Source: Chryseobacterium cucumeris
GTDB taxonomy: Bacteria > Bacteroidota > Bacteroidia > Flavobacteriales > Weeksellaceae
Length of the DNA stretch: 64,000 nt
Direction: 5' to 3'
Assembly (NCBI RefSeq): GCF_016775705.1
Contig: NZ_CP068760.1
Span: 2,852,001-2,916,000 of the forward strand
Both the position numbers and the translations under genes were made by a program. The notes beneath the pieces were generated by a model that made no database searches, had not been told where the DNA came from, and saw nothing but the letters and a program-made list of their open reading frames with translations. Positions 1-9,251 of the stretch are shown here, one piece after another; position 1 is the first letter of the stretch, and each line of letters starts with the position of its first letter.

Positions 1-2
1 CT

Positions 3-287
3 TTGAATTTTAAAAACAGGAATATCATTCCATTTCTGGATAAGCCTCTTCACGACGAATTTCCAAAATACAAGCTGATCAAATATGATGTAGTCAGTAT
101 TCTCTTTTTCAAAAGATTATACATCACCGTTTCAAGTAAGAATAATGGTTCTACTATCCTGAAGTACCAGATCTCTTATTTGAACAGAAAACAAGTAAAC
201 GATTTAAAACTCTCTCTGAACAAAGTAGTGAAAACTAATAAAGAGAAAAAAGATAAACTAGATGACGACAGAAGAATATTCGCATGA
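3..287 (+). CDS. Hypothetical protein, 5' end cut by the window edge
   Basis: The reading frame is open from the first bases and ends at 287, so the true start probably lies upstream; the only initiator-like codon here is a TTG at position 3. The visible 94 residues are lysine-rich with no recognisable domain. The last 26 bases overlap the start of parC in another frame, so the two are probably co-transcribed and translationally linked. I recall small conserved genes lying between parE and parC in related genomes, but parE itself is not visible here. Confidence 0.5.
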   Translation: MNFKNRNIIPFLDKPLHDEFPKYKLIKYDVVSILFFKRLYITVSSKNNGSTILKYQISYLNRKQVNDLKLSLNKVVKTNKEKKDKLDDDRRIFA

Positions 288-2853
288 GGGTGAAAGCTTA
301 AAAAAAGTCTCCGGTCTCTACAAAGACTGGTTTCTTGATTATGCTTCCTATGTAATTCTGGATAGAGCTATCCCTTCAATATATGATGGTTTAAAACCCG
401 TTCAACGAAGAATTATGCACTCCATGCGGGAGCTGGAAGACGGCCGTTACAACAAAGTGGCCAATATCGTGGGAAATACCATGAAATATCACCCGCATGG
501 TGATGCTTCCATTACAGATGCCATGGTGCAGATTGGGCAGAAAGAGTTGTTAATAGATACACAGGGAAACTGGGGTAATATCTATACAGGAGATTCTGCA
601 GCCGCTGCGAGATATATTGAAGCAAGACTCACCCCTTTTGCTCTGGAAGTAGTATTTAATCCTAAAACTACAGAATGGACAAAGTCTTATGACGGAAGAA
701 ACAATGAACCTATCGATTTACCGGTTAAATTCCCTCTGCTTCTTGCACAGGGAGTAGAAGGTATTGGAGTAGGGCTTTCCACCAAAATTCTTCCTCATAA
801 CTTTAATGAACTTATCAATGCCTCTGTAGCCTACCTGAAAGGTAAGAAATTTGAACTGTATCCGGATTTTTTAACAGCCGGTTATCTTGACGTTTCTGAA
901 TATAATGACGGTCAAAGAGGAGGAAAAGTAAGAGCAAGAGCCAAAATTACCCAGACGGATAAGCATACATTGGTGATTTCTGAACTTCCATATTCTAAAA
1001 CAACCACTGATCTTATTGACTCTATTTTAAAAGCCAATGAGAAAGGAAAGATCAAAATCAAAAAAATTGAGGACAATACTTCAGACAAAGTAGAAATCCT
1101 TATTCATATCCATAATGATGTTTCACCGGATAAAACTATTGATGCTCTTTATGCATTTACGGACTGCCAGGTGACCATCTCTCCCAATGCCTGTGTGATT
1201 GTAGGGGATAAACCTATGTTCCTTACGGTATCCGATATTCTGAAAACGAATACGGATCATACAGTTTCATTGCTGAAGAAAGAATTGGAAATTGAGCTTC
1301 ATGAGCTTCAGGAAAGTTGGCATTTCTCCTCACTGGAAAGAATTTTCATCGAAAACAGAATCTACCACGATATTGAAGAGGTAAAAACCTGGGAAGATGT
1401 ACTGAAAACCATTGATGCAGGATTAAAACCCCATACCAAACATCTTTTAAGAGCCGTTACGGAAGAAGATATTTTAAAACTGACAGAGATCAGAATCAAG
1501 AGAATTTCAAGATTTGATTTAGATAAGTTTAAGGAAAATATTGCTTCGCTTGAAGGCAAAATAGAACAGGTGAAATACAACCTGGCCAACCTGATCGCTT
1601 ATGCCATTGAGTATTACTTAAATATTCAGAAGAAATACGGTAAAGACAAACAAAGGAAGACTGAACTCAGAATCTTTGATACCATTGATGCTACAAAAGT
1701 AGCCGTAGCCAATGAAAAGTTTTATGCAAATTTCGAAGAAGGCTTTATCGGGACATCTTTGAAGAAAGATCAGTATTTGTTCGACTGTTCTGATATTGAT
1801 GATATCATCACATTCAGAAAAGACGGAAGTATGAAGGTTGTAAAAGTGGAAGCGAAAACTTTCATCGGAAAAGATATCCTTCATGTTGCCGTATGGAAGA
1901 AAAACGATAAAAGGACAGTGTATAATATGATCTACCGTGAAGGCAGGGAAGGACCTTATTATATGAAACGATTCTCTGTAACCGGAGTAACCCGAAATAC
2001 AGATTATCCGCTAGCTTCAGATAAAAAGGGTTCTGAAACACTCTATTTCTCAGCCAACCCTAATGGAGAAGCAGAAACTGTAACCGTGCTTTTAAAACCA
2101 AACCCTAGAATCAGAAAGAACAAAATGGAGATTAACTTCTCCGATCTGGCCATCAAAGGCCGGGATTCCAAAGGAAATCTGGTAACTAAATACGCTGTCA
2201 AGAAAGTAGATATGAAGGAAGAAGGGGTTTCTACTCTGGCCCCTAGAAAAATCTGGTTTGATGATACGGTAAGAAGACTGAATGCCGATGCAAGAGGAAC
2301 ACTGCTGGGAAGCTTCAAAGGAGATGATAAAATTCTGACCATCAATACAAACGGGGAAGTAAAACTGGTATCTTTTGATCTTGGTAACCGTTTTGATGAT
2401 GAATACCTGGTATTGGAAAAGTGGAGACCTGCACAGCCGATTACCTGTATTTATTACGATGGAGAAAAAGATATTTATTTCATTAAGAGATTCTTACTGG
2501 AAAATACAGTTAATGTACAGACTTTTATGCCATCTGAACATCCGAAATCATTCATTGAAAATGTAATTGTTGCCAATGATGCCACTGCAGAAATCATTTT
2601 TGCAAAAGATAAAGGAAAAGAACGCGATCCGGAAACGATAAATATTGATGAATTTATAGCGGTAAAAGGAATAAAAGCCATCGGAAACCAGTTTACAAAG
2701 TTCAAAGTAAAAGCCATCAATATTGCCATTCCTGAACCGGCAGAAGAAGAGCCTGAAGTATACGAAGATCCCGAACCTGCCGGCGAAACCGATGAAGACG
2801 GAGGAATGATCGGAGATCTTTTCCAGGATAACGGGAATAATGAAAATGAATAG
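262..2853 (+). CDS. parC: DNA topoisomerase IV subunit A
   Basis: Type IIA topoisomerase A subunit, the DNA-breaking half of topoisomerase IV, which decatenates daughter chromosomes with ParE. The 863-residue protein has the breakage-reunion core at the N-terminus: GLKPVQRRI at 43-51, the HPHGD motif at 77-81, and the active-site Arg117-Tyr118 in AARYIEARL. A long coiled-coil region follows, then a beta-rich C-terminal domain and an acidic tail. It is called ParC rather than GyrA because of the divergent C-terminal domain, which shows no clear GyrA box, and the flavobacterial MKYHPHGDASI signature. The position equivalent to E. coli GyrA Ser83 / ParC Ser80 is Ala82. The rhomboid gene follows after 37 bp. 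Confidence 0.9.
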   Translation: MTTEEYSHEGESLKKVSGLYKDWFLDYASYVILDRAIPSIYDGLKPVQRRIMHSMRELEDGRYNKVANIVGNTMKYHPHGDASITDAMVQIGQKELLIDTQGNWGNIYTGDSAAAARYIEARLTPFALEVVFNPKTTEWTKSYDGRNNEPIDLPVKFPLLLAQGVEGIGVGLSTKILPHNFNELINASVAYLKGKKFELYPDFLTAGYLDVSEYNDGQRGGKVRARAKITQTDKHTLVISELPYSKTTTDLIDSILKANEKGKIKIKKIEDNTSDKVEILIHIHNDVSPDKTIDALYAFTDCQVTISPNACVIVGDKPMFLTVSDILKTNTDHTVSLLKKELEIELHELQESWHFSSLERIFIENRIYHDIEEVKTWEDVLKTIDAGLKPHTKHLLRAVTEEDILKLTEIRIKRISRFDLDKFKENIASLEGKIEQVKYNLANLIAYAIEYYLNIQKKYGKDKQRKTELRIFDTIDATKVAVANEKFYANFEEGFIGTSLKKDQYLFDCSDIDDIITFRKDGSMKVVKVEAKTFIGKDILHVAVWKKNDKRTVYNMIYREGREGPYYMKRFSVTGVTRNTDYPLASDKKGSETLYFSANPNGEAETVTVLLKPNPRIRKNKMEINFSDLAIKGRDSKGNLVTKYAVKKVDMKEEGVSTLAPRKIWFDDTVRRLNADARGTLLGSFKGDDKILTINTNGEVKLVSFDLGNRFDDEYLVLEKWRPAQPITCIYYDGEKDIYFIKRFLLENTVNVQTFMPSEHPKSFIENVIVANDATAEIIFAKDKGKERDPETINIDEFIAVKGIKAIGNQFTKFKVKAINIAIPEPAEEEPEVYEDPEPAGETDEDGGMIGDLFQDNGNNENE

Positions 2854-2890
2854 ATCGCATGTTTATTCAGTTATAACATAAAAGAACATA

Positions 2891-3532
2891 ATGGATATAG
2901 TTGTTATCATTATCATTGCAGCCACATGTATTTTTAGCTATATGGGTTTCAATAACACAGCATTATTTGAAAAATATAAATTCAACGTCGGAGCGATTGC
3001 GAATCGTAAAGAATATGTAAGGCTGATCAGCTCTGCATTTTTGCATGCAGACTTTATGCACTTGTTTTTTAATATGCTGTCCCTGTATTTTTTCCAGGGC
3101 GTGGTTATTAGTTTCTTTGGAGAAATAGGATTTTTAATTCTTTATTTCGGATCCATGATCCTTGGAAATTTATTCAGCCTGCAGATTTATAAAAAGCAGC
3201 CGTGGTATTCTGCAATTGGAGCATCAGGAGCGGTTTCCGGAATTATTTTTGCTTCCATCGCTATGGCTCCGAATGAGATCAGTGTCAACTTTTTGCCGGG
3301 ATGGTTATTCGGAACACTGTATTTCGGATACTCTGTATACATGATGCTGAATCCCAAGCAGTGGGACAACCTGGGCCATGCTGCTCACCTTGGTGGAGCA
3401 TTTTTCGGATTGGTTTACTCTATTGTAATGCATCCGCAGCTGGCCATGAGCAATATTCTTTTCTTGGGAATCATGTCACTTCCGCTCATCTATCTAGGAT
3501 ATGAAATTTTTGTAAGAAAGCGAATAGGATAA
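2891..3532 (+). CDS. Rhomboid-family intramembrane serine protease
   Basis: Inner-membrane protease of about six transmembrane helices that cleaves substrates within the bilayer. Visible signatures are the HADFMHLFFNM segment (the rhomboid HxxxN-type helix), the nucleophile motif GASGAVSG, and the catalytic histidine region GHAAHLGGAFFG near the C-terminus. At 213 aa it is a minimal bacterial rhomboid without extra domains. It lies 37 bp after parC and 30 bp before the AraC-type regulator, so it probably belongs to the same transcript. The substrate cannot be inferred. Confidence 0.87.
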   Translation: MDIVVIIIIAATCIFSYMGFNNTALFEKYKFNVGAIANRKEYVRLISSAFLHADFMHLFFNMLSLYFFQGVVISFFGEIGFLILYFGSMILGNLFSLQIYKKQPWYSAIGASGAVSGIIFASIAMAPNEISVNFLPGWLFGTLYFGYSVYMMLNPKQWDNLGHAAHLGGAFFGLVYSIVMHPQLAMSNILFLGIMSLPLIYLGYEIFVRKRIG

Positions 3533-3562
3533 AAGACTATTTATAATCAAATATCAAAACCA

Positions 3563-4651
3563 ATGAACACATCAGAGTTAAACAGTTTCATCGTGATACT
3601 TATCTATGGTTCATTGGTTTTGCTTTCTCTGCTGAAGCTGGCCAACCCCTTAAAAGTAAACCATAAGGCCAATTTCTGGTTCGGGATATTTCTCTTTCTG
3701 TGGTCTACTTTTTGGCTGGATGAAGTACTGTTTCTCATCACTGGTTCAATCATCGAGTTTCATTCCTTGTTTTGGGTTAGACTTATCCAGTTTTTTACCC
3801 CTATCGTTTTTTACTTTAGTGTACTGTTTTATACCAATCCTTCCTTTACTTTTAAACTTACAGCGGTTAAGTTTTTAATCCTTCCGGCTGCTTTTCTGGT
3901 TTGTCTTATATTGATCAAACTGGGATATAAAAAACCATTTGAATATCTCAGTATTATTCTGATCCTGATCCAGGCTCTCTTTTACACGGGGCTTTCCTAT
4001 ATTACCATCAGAAAACATCAAAAGAAAATTCAGCAGTTCTCATCCAATACCGAAGGAATCAATCTGAACTGGTTGGAATATATCATTCTGGTACTACTTA
4101 TCGTGAATATTATCTATGTGATTTATAATCTGTTCTATGATCCGAAATCACTGAATTTCTTTATCAATGCGGTCTTTTTGTCGGTTATTTACTGTGTAGG
4201 ATATTATTCTCTGAAACAGAAGGAAATTTATCCTTTAGAAGAAAAACAAAGACAGGAACTGATCTCTATGGACGAAAATTCGGATCCGGAAGAAGTTAAA
4301 AGAAAACTTATTTCTGATGAAGAATTAGTAAGGATTAAAACTTCACTGGAAGGGATTATGGGCTTACAAAAGCCGTATCTTGACAGCGAACTTAACCTGA
4401 TCAAACTGGCTGAAATGCTTTCCGTTTCTACCCATCATCTTTCTTATGTCATCAACACAGGCTTTGGAAAAAACTTCTTCCAATATGTGAATGAATATAG
4501 AGTGGATTATGCCAAAAAACTGTTGAAAGAAACCAATAGCAAATTATCCATTTTGGGAATTGCCTACGAATCCGGATTCAATTCTAAGACTTCTTTTAAT
4601 ACAACTTTTAAAAAAGTGACCGGACAAACACCTTCTGAATTCAGAAAATAA
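3563..4651 (+). CDS. Membrane-anchored AraC-family transcriptional regulator
   Basis: A 362-residue protein with about seven hydrophobic helices in roughly residues 8-220, then a charged linker and a C-terminal AraC-type double helix-turn-helix (about 260-362). The C-terminus carries the family signature GIAYESGFNSKTSFNTTFKK followed by GQTPSEFRK. This 7TM-plus-AraC layout is common in Bacteroidota and suggests a membrane sensor that regulates DNA directly. It follows the rhomboid gene closely, and the SDR/epimerase pair begins 159 bp downstream behind repeat sequences that could be its binding site. The signal it senses is unknown. Confidence 0.85.
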   Translation: MNTSELNSFIVILIYGSLVLLSLLKLANPLKVNHKANFWFGIFLFLWSTFWLDEVLFLITGSIIEFHSLFWVRLIQFFTPIVFYFSVLFYTNPSFTFKLTAVKFLILPAAFLVCLILIKLGYKKPFEYLSIILILIQALFYTGLSYITIRKHQKKIQQFSSNTEGINLNWLEYIILVLLIVNIIYVIYNLFYDPKSLNFFINAVFLSVIYCVGYYSLKQKEIYPLEEKQRQELISMDENSDPEEVKRKLISDEELVRIKTSLEGIMGLQKPYLDSELNLIKLAEMLSVSTHHLSYVINTGFGKNFFQYVNEYRVDYAKKLLKETNSKLSILGIAYESGFNSKTSFNTTFKKVTGQTPSEFRK

Positions 4652-4743
4652 GTTCAGGTTTATAAACTCTTACTTTTTATTTGTTTTAAATTTTTGATTT
4701 TCAGTGATTTATTTATTTCAGCTTCCCGTTCTTAAAATCAGTT

Positions 4744-4791
4744 CGTTCAGATAATCCTGAACATTCAGACATCCTCTTTACGATAGCTTTG
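4744..4791 (+). promoter_or_regulatory. Candidate AraC-type operator and promoter for the SDR/epimerase operon
   Basis: Two direct repeats, CGTTCAG at 4744-4750 and CATTCAG at 4762-4768, lie 18 bp apart. The first also forms an inverted repeat TTCAG-N6-CTGAA at 4746-4761. Immediately downstream is a -7 box TAGCTTTG (4784-4791) with TTC at 4764-4766 in the -33 position, spacer 17. Direct repeats overlapping the -33 element are typical for AraC activators, and such a gene lies just upstream. The link is inference. Confidence 0.4.
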
Positions 4792-4810
4792 TACCATACA
4801 ATTTAAACTT

Positions 4811-5596
4811 ATGGATACCAAAGAATCGTATGCAGTCGTCACGGGCGCAAGCCAGGGACTTGGAAAATCATTTGCTGAACATCTTGCAAAACAAAAAATC
4901 AACGTCATTCTTATAAGTCTTCCGGATCAGAATCTCAGAGAATTATCCGGAGAGTTGGAGAAACAGTATGATATAAAGGCTCATTACTATGAAACAGACC
5001 TTTCTGTTAATGAAAATGTAATGAAGCTTACAGAATGGCTCAACCGTTCTTTTGATGTTCATATTCTGATTAATAATGCAGGGCTTGGGGGAACAAAAAA
5101 ATTTACGGAAGCCTCTTCGGATTATATCAACACTATTCTACAGGTGAATGTGGCAGCCACTTCATTGATCACGCATCAGCTGCTTCCTAACCTTTTAAAA
5201 CAACCCAAAGCCTATATCCTGAATGTTTCAAGTATGGCTGCTTTTTCTCCGATTGGTTTTAAAACCGTATATCCAGCTTCTAAAAGTTTTATCCATTCAT
5301 TTTCAAGAGGACTGCATGAAGAACTGAAAGATACCAATGTTTTTGTAAGCGTTGTGAATCCCGGGGCAATGAAAACCAATAAGGATGTTTGTGAAAGAAT
5401 AGAAAAACAAGGTTTTATGGGAAGATTAACACTTTTGAATCCTGATAAAGTAGCTTCATACTGCCTCCGGCAATTATTTAAAAAAGATTCCGTAATTATG
5501 GTGAACCCAATCAGCTGGCTGGTGATGAAAATTTTACCCATATGGATCAAACTGCCATTGATGACCCAGGCTATAAAAAGAGAGATCGAAGCATGA
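4811..5596 (+). CDS. Short-chain dehydrogenase/reductase
   Basis: NAD(P)-dependent classical SDR oxidoreductase, 261 aa. The N-terminal Rossmann motif TGASQGLGKS is present, followed by NNAGLGG, a catalytic serine in NVSSMAAF, and the YPASK active-site motif (Tyr and Lys). The C-terminal tail is hydrophobic, which may let it associate with membranes. The stop codon overlaps the start of the next gene (ATGA), so the two products are translationally coupled and probably act in one pathway. The substrate is not identifiable. Confidence 0.87.
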   Translation: MDTKESYAVVTGASQGLGKSFAEHLAKQKINVILISLPDQNLRELSGELEKQYDIKAHYYETDLSVNENVMKLTEWLNRSFDVHILINNAGLGGTKKFTEASSDYINTILQVNVAATSLITHQLLPNLLKQPKAYILNVSSMAAFSPIGFKTVYPASKSFIHSFSRGLHEELKDTNVFVSVVNPGAMKTNKDVCERIEKQGFMGRLTLLNPDKVASYCLRQLFKKDSVIMVNPISWLVMKILPIWIKLPLMTQAIKREIEA

Positions 5597-6579
5597 AAAA
5601 AGTATGTGTAACCGGAGCAACAGGGCTTCTGGGAACTAATGTTATCCTTAAATTATTACAAAATGGTTATTCTGTTATTGCTCTGGTGCGTAAGAAAAGC
5701 AGCTGGCTGGGCGAAGAAAACGAAAATCTGAAGCTTGTGGAAGCGGATCTTCTGTGCGATATTTCTGGGCACCTGACCGATATTGACTGTATTATTCATG
5801 TGGCAGCAGAAACACGTCAGAATCTTCGTTATGATGAATACAGAAAAGTGAATTACGAGGCCGTTGTAAATCTTTTTACCCATGCAGAATTGATGAGCGT
5901 AAAAAAGTTTTTGTTTGTGAGTACTGCCAATACCTTAGGATTTGGAAACACCGCATTCCGGGGAAACGAAAAAGCACCCCCAATCTATCCTTTTACCCAT
6001 TCACTGTATGCTCAAAGCAAGCAGGCTGCGGAAGATTATCTTTTAAAAAATAGTAAGAACACAGAGGTTATCATTGTTAATCCAACGTTGATGATCGGAG
6101 CATATGACAGCAAGCCAAGTTCTGGGAAAATAATCTTCTGGGCATGGAAAAAGAAACTGGTATTTTATCCGAAAGGAGGTAAGAACTTTGTACATGTGGA
6201 AGATGCAGCCAATGGAATAGTAAATGCTGTTGAATACGGAAGAACCGGAGAAAAATATCTCCTGGCCAATGAAAACCTGACCTACAGAGAGTTTTTTAAA
6301 AAAGTAAACCGGATTACCAGCCAGAACCCGGTTATGATTGCTATTCCCAACACACTTTTGAGTCTCCTTGGATTAATTGGTGATGGTTTAAGAACATTAA
6401 AAATAAAAACAAACCTCAGTACCCCCAATATGAAAGCACTGCAGATTTGTAATTATTATTCTAATCAGAAGTCAGCAGACGAGTTGGGGATTCAATATCA
6501 ATCTATTGATAGGGCAATTGAGGATGCTGTCCGGTATTTTATCGAAAACCCCGTAAATAATAAAAAAACCAGCTCTTAA
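5593..6579 (+). CDS. NAD-dependent epimerase/dehydratase family protein
   Basis: Extended-SDR enzyme of about 328 aa. It has an N-terminal TGATGLLGTNV nucleotide-binding loop and an active-site YAQSK motif (in HSLYAQSKQAAEDY). The start is placed at 5593 rather than at the upstream in-frame ATG at 5542 because the Rossmann strand MKKVCVTGATG begins there and because it overlaps the SDR stop by four bases. The family includes sugar-nucleotide epimerases and dihydroflavonol-4-reductase-like enzymes; this one resembles the latter type, but the substrate is unknown. The last codons form part of a terminator hairpin. Confidence 0.85.
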   Translation: MKKVCVTGATGLLGTNVILKLLQNGYSVIALVRKKSSWLGEENENLKLVEADLLCDISGHLTDIDCIIHVAAETRQNLRYDEYRKVNYEAVVNLFTHAELMSVKKFLFVSTANTLGFGNTAFRGNEKAPPIYPFTHSLYAQSKQAAEDYLLKNSKNTEVIIVNPTLMIGAYDSKPSSGKIIFWAWKKKLVFYPKGGKNFVHVEDAANGIVNAVEYGRTGEKYLLANENLTYREFFKKVNRITSQNPVMIAIPNTLLSLLGLIGDGLRTLKIKTNLSTPNMKALQICNYYSNQKSADELGIQYQSIDRAIEDAVRYFIENPVNNKKTSS

Positions 6580-6590
6580 AAGCTGGTTTT
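6564..6590. terminator. Bidirectional intrinsic terminator overlapping a coding end
   Basis: The inverted repeat AAAACCAGCT / AGCTGGTTTT has a 7-base loop that contains the epimerase stop codon. A/T runs on both sides let it serve both the epimerase gene (+) and the convergent lectin-like gene (-). Confidence 0.75.
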
Positions 6591-6596
6591 AGAAGG

Positions 6597-8138
6597 TTAT
6601 CTTATTATTTTCTGAGTTACATTTTTATTAGAAATAACGCAGGCTTTGCTGCAGTTATTGGCAGTTGAAATATTAACCTGTACCAATGCCGGCAATGATC
6701 TGTATTCTTCACTATTGTAAGGTGCTTCAGTACCATTGCTTCCACCTCCTTTAATATCATACTGTATCTGGGCTACTCCTGTGAATCCTGCCGCAGGTTT
6801 GAAAGAAAGTGCTCCGGTAGTTGGGAAATAAGTCCATGTTCCCTGACTATTGGTGTAGACACCGCCTGTTATATTGGGAATTACAGCTCCGTTATTATCT
6901 AAAAAACGAAATGAATTAAAATCAAGGTTGTTATAGGAAAGGGTTGGAGGATTCTGGCCATTAGCTGAAGAATAAGCCGCATCATTAAGCAAAGGATAAT
7001 ACGTTGACTTTATCCCCGGGCAGCCTGCAAACAAATCATCTGTTACTTCAGCAGCATAAGGTCTTGTAACCCCTAGATTTTTCAGTAAATGTATATTTTT
7101 AGCAGCTCCGGTAGATGCTGCAAATCCAATTCTGAAAGTAGAAGGAGGCGAAGTATCCAGAGTCCTTACCGTAGTGTTGGAAATGGTAGTCTCGGTATAT
7201 TTCAGCGAAGTAGGGTAGTAATAATTGTCAATCACCTTTTCTTTCACCGTTCCGTGCTGGATTTCCAGGGTTATATTGTAACCGCCGGCCGGATTGGGAA
7301 CAAGGGTAACATATGCTTTACGGAATCTTGCATCATTTTCATTCTGAGGAATTGTAGTTCCGCCACTTTCAATGCTGAACTGTTGAAGTGCTGTATTTTT
7401 AATCCCGATATATTTCCCTGTTGCCGTATCCAGATAAGCAGATCGGTTGCTGCTGGTTGGTAAAGCATTGGTTGCGATACTGTAAAGCAGCGGATAACCG
7501 TTATATCCTGCAGGCTCAGCTGAAGACAGATACTGGTTTCCACGCTTTCCTCTTAATGAAACGTTGCTGCGACCATCTGCCAGTCCCACCCCAAATATTC
7601 CGTTTCTGATCCTTTCAGTTTGTTTAAAACTTGTTTTAAAATTTCCGTATTCATCCAGACCTATTCCCAGATAACCACCTCTCAGTCCTTCCGTAGATTC
7701 TCCTCCACGTACAAAACTATATCCTAATCCTCCACCAAAATATCCGAGGTTAAGCTGATCTTTAGGAATAGAACCATCTACCAGGAATATGGAAATTCCA
7801 TCTCCTCCGTTGGTATTTCCTCCATAAATGGCAAATTCAAATTCAAACTTGATTCCCTGATCACTTTTGAATATTTTATCCGCCAATATCACTCCTCCTG
7901 AAATATTATTCACACTTCGGGTGAGCCTTAGCCCGTCTGTGGTAAAGGTTGCGTCATTCTGAACACCGCTGGTAGCTACCTTATAGGCTTCCTGTGGCTG
8001 TAATCCCTGAGTAAAGTTTACAAAATAAGGATAACCGGTTCCCTGTTCGTTCTGAGCCTGAATGTTTTGAGAACAGGCAAATAAGGAAAAGGTAAACAAA
8101 AACCTTTTGTACCGTAAAATTGAGCTGCTGTTTATCAT
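6597..8138 (-). CDS. Secreted L-type lectin-domain protein
   Basis: A 513-residue exported protein. A signal peptide ends near the AQNEQ sequence, followed by a concanavalin A-like L-type lectin fold (about residues 30-370) with the characteristic GGDGISIFLVDG strand and GYLGIGLDEYG segment. The C-terminal third is a beta-sandwich-like region of low similarity (about 375-495). No T9SS sorting tail is evident; the protein ends in a short Cys/Lys-containing tail. It starts 7 bp after the stop of the upstream 'VGINTSTP' gene, so the two form an operon and probably a cell-surface adhesin or carbohydrate-binding pair. The ligand is unknown. Confidence 0.7.
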   Translation of the reverse strand: MINSSSILRYKRFLFTFSLFACSQNIQAQNEQGTGYPYFVNFTQGLQPQEAYKVATSGVQNDATFTTDGLRLTRSVNNISGGVILADKIFKSDQGIKFEFEFAIYGGNTNGGDGISIFLVDGSIPKDQLNLGYFGGGLGYSFVRGGESTEGLRGGYLGIGLDEYGNFKTSFKQTERIRNGIFGVGLADGRSNVSLRGKRGNQYLSSAEPAGYNGYPLLYSIATNALPTSSNRSAYLDTATGKYIGIKNTALQQFSIESGGTTIPQNENDARFRKAYVTLVPNPAGGYNITLEIQHGTVKEKVIDNYYYPTSLKYTETTISNTTVRTLDTSPPSTFRIGFAASTGAAKNIHLLKNLGVTRPYAAEVTDDLFAGCPGIKSTYYPLLNDAAYSSANGQNPPTLSYNNLDFNSFRFLDNNGAVIPNITGGVYTNSQGTWTYFPTTGALSFKPAAGFTGVAQIQYDIKGGGSNGTEAPYNSEEYRSLPALVQVNISTANNCSKACVISNKNVTQKIIR

Positions 8139-8145
8139 AACTCAA

Positions 8146-8718
8146 TTATTTAACAACAAAAACAATATTGATAAAAGAACAGTCAGTAGCTGCAGCTTTT
8201 ACATCATAAGTCATAACTCCGTCATCAGAAATAGAAATATTACTGAATACATTAGGGTCGGCATCGGTTACATAATAGTAAAGATCTTTACTGGACGGGA
8301 AAAAAGGAATAGAAGCTGGAGCACTGGTACTCTTTGCTTTTGGAGATCCAAACTGTGTTTTATACAATGTATACAAATCTTTAGTCCGGCCAGTAGCTGT
8401 GATGGAAGTGTCAAAAGAAACACTAGGCATATAAAACATTTTTACGGCATTGCTGCTGATACAAAGCCAATCCGGTTTGAGAGGAGTACCGATATTCTGA
8501 CTTAAACATTTCTTATCTGTATCGTAGATAAGAAGCGAGTTGGCAGGATTGGCAATAGCATCTCTTTGTACTGTAGTCAGTCTGGGTATCAGCATTCCTT
8601 TATTTTGACTATAAACATCCAGAATCGCACTCTGGTCAGGGGTAGATGTGTTAATCCCTACTTGAGCGAAAGAAAGCGAGCTTGCAAAAACGATTGGTAG
8701 AAATAATTTTTTAATCAT
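8146..8718 (-). CDS. Secreted protein with Bacteroidota 'VGINTSTP' N-terminal motif
   Basis: A 190-residue protein with a Sec signal peptide ending at SFAQ. The mature N-terminus reads VGINTSTPDQSAILDV, then NKGMLIPRLTTVQRDAI. That motif is widespread at the start of Bacteroidota surface and tail-fibre-like proteins, typically as VGIGTTTPxAxLDV...KGfLpPRmT. The remainder (about 80-190) is not recognised. It is the first gene of a two-gene unit with the lectin-like protein. It probably acts at the cell surface, but its role is undetermined. Confidence 0.65.
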   Translation of the reverse strand: MIKKLFLPIVFASSLSFAQVGINTSTPDQSAILDVYSQNKGMLIPRLTTVQRDAIANPANSLLIYDTDKKCLSQNIGTPLKPDWLCISSNAVKMFYMPSVSFDTSITATGRTKDLYTLYKTQFGSPKAKSTSAPASIPFFPSSKDLYYYVTDADPNVFSNISISDDGVMTYDVKAAATDCSFINIVFVVK

Positions 8719-9251
8719 GATGTCTTAATAATTTTTATTTGTGTGTTTTTTGTTTTTTACAGGAAGAAATCTTTATAAGGCTTAATTTCATTAAAGGCAA
8801 TAGATATAACCAACAAGTCCATTAATATAATGAATTGTTTTGCTCAAATAATAGCCAGACGAGGCTTTTGTTCAAAAGCTCATCAACAGATATAGCAAGT
8901 ATGCTTCATAAAGAAATATCCTATACCTACCTGGGTGGTTGAAAAATTAAATGATTATGTAGCCGTATAAGCTCTTAAATAAGTAAGATTCATATTCCCT
9001 CGTGTTTTTTGCAAATGTACAAAGAAATGTTCAGATGTTTATGGTTATAGAATTAATTCTAGTCTTCTCTTAATGATTAATGTAATTTGTATTGAATTTT
9101 TACACAAGCTTACCAATTGGTAAGATTATTTTTATTATGTACATCTTTGTATTGTGGTAAGAAATTAAAAAAACAGATGATGTTGAGGCAGTGACAGCTT
9201 AAATTGAAGAAAAATTTTTCCGTTTTTGTATCTAAAGAATTGAAAAATAGA
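8719..9251. other. Gene-free AT-rich stretch with a 16-bp perfect palindrome
   Basis: No credible coding frame is visible over 533 bp. On the minus strand a TACATTTG (9019-9012) matches the -7 box and could drive the lectin operon with a leader of nearly 300 nt, although no clear TTG lies at -33. On the + strand the perfect palindrome CTTACCAATTGGTAAG (9109-9124) overlaps a TTG at 9117-9119. This TTG lies 22 bp before CATCTTTG (9142-9149), forming an operator/promoter-like arrangement with no obvious gene behind it. Confidence 0.4.
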
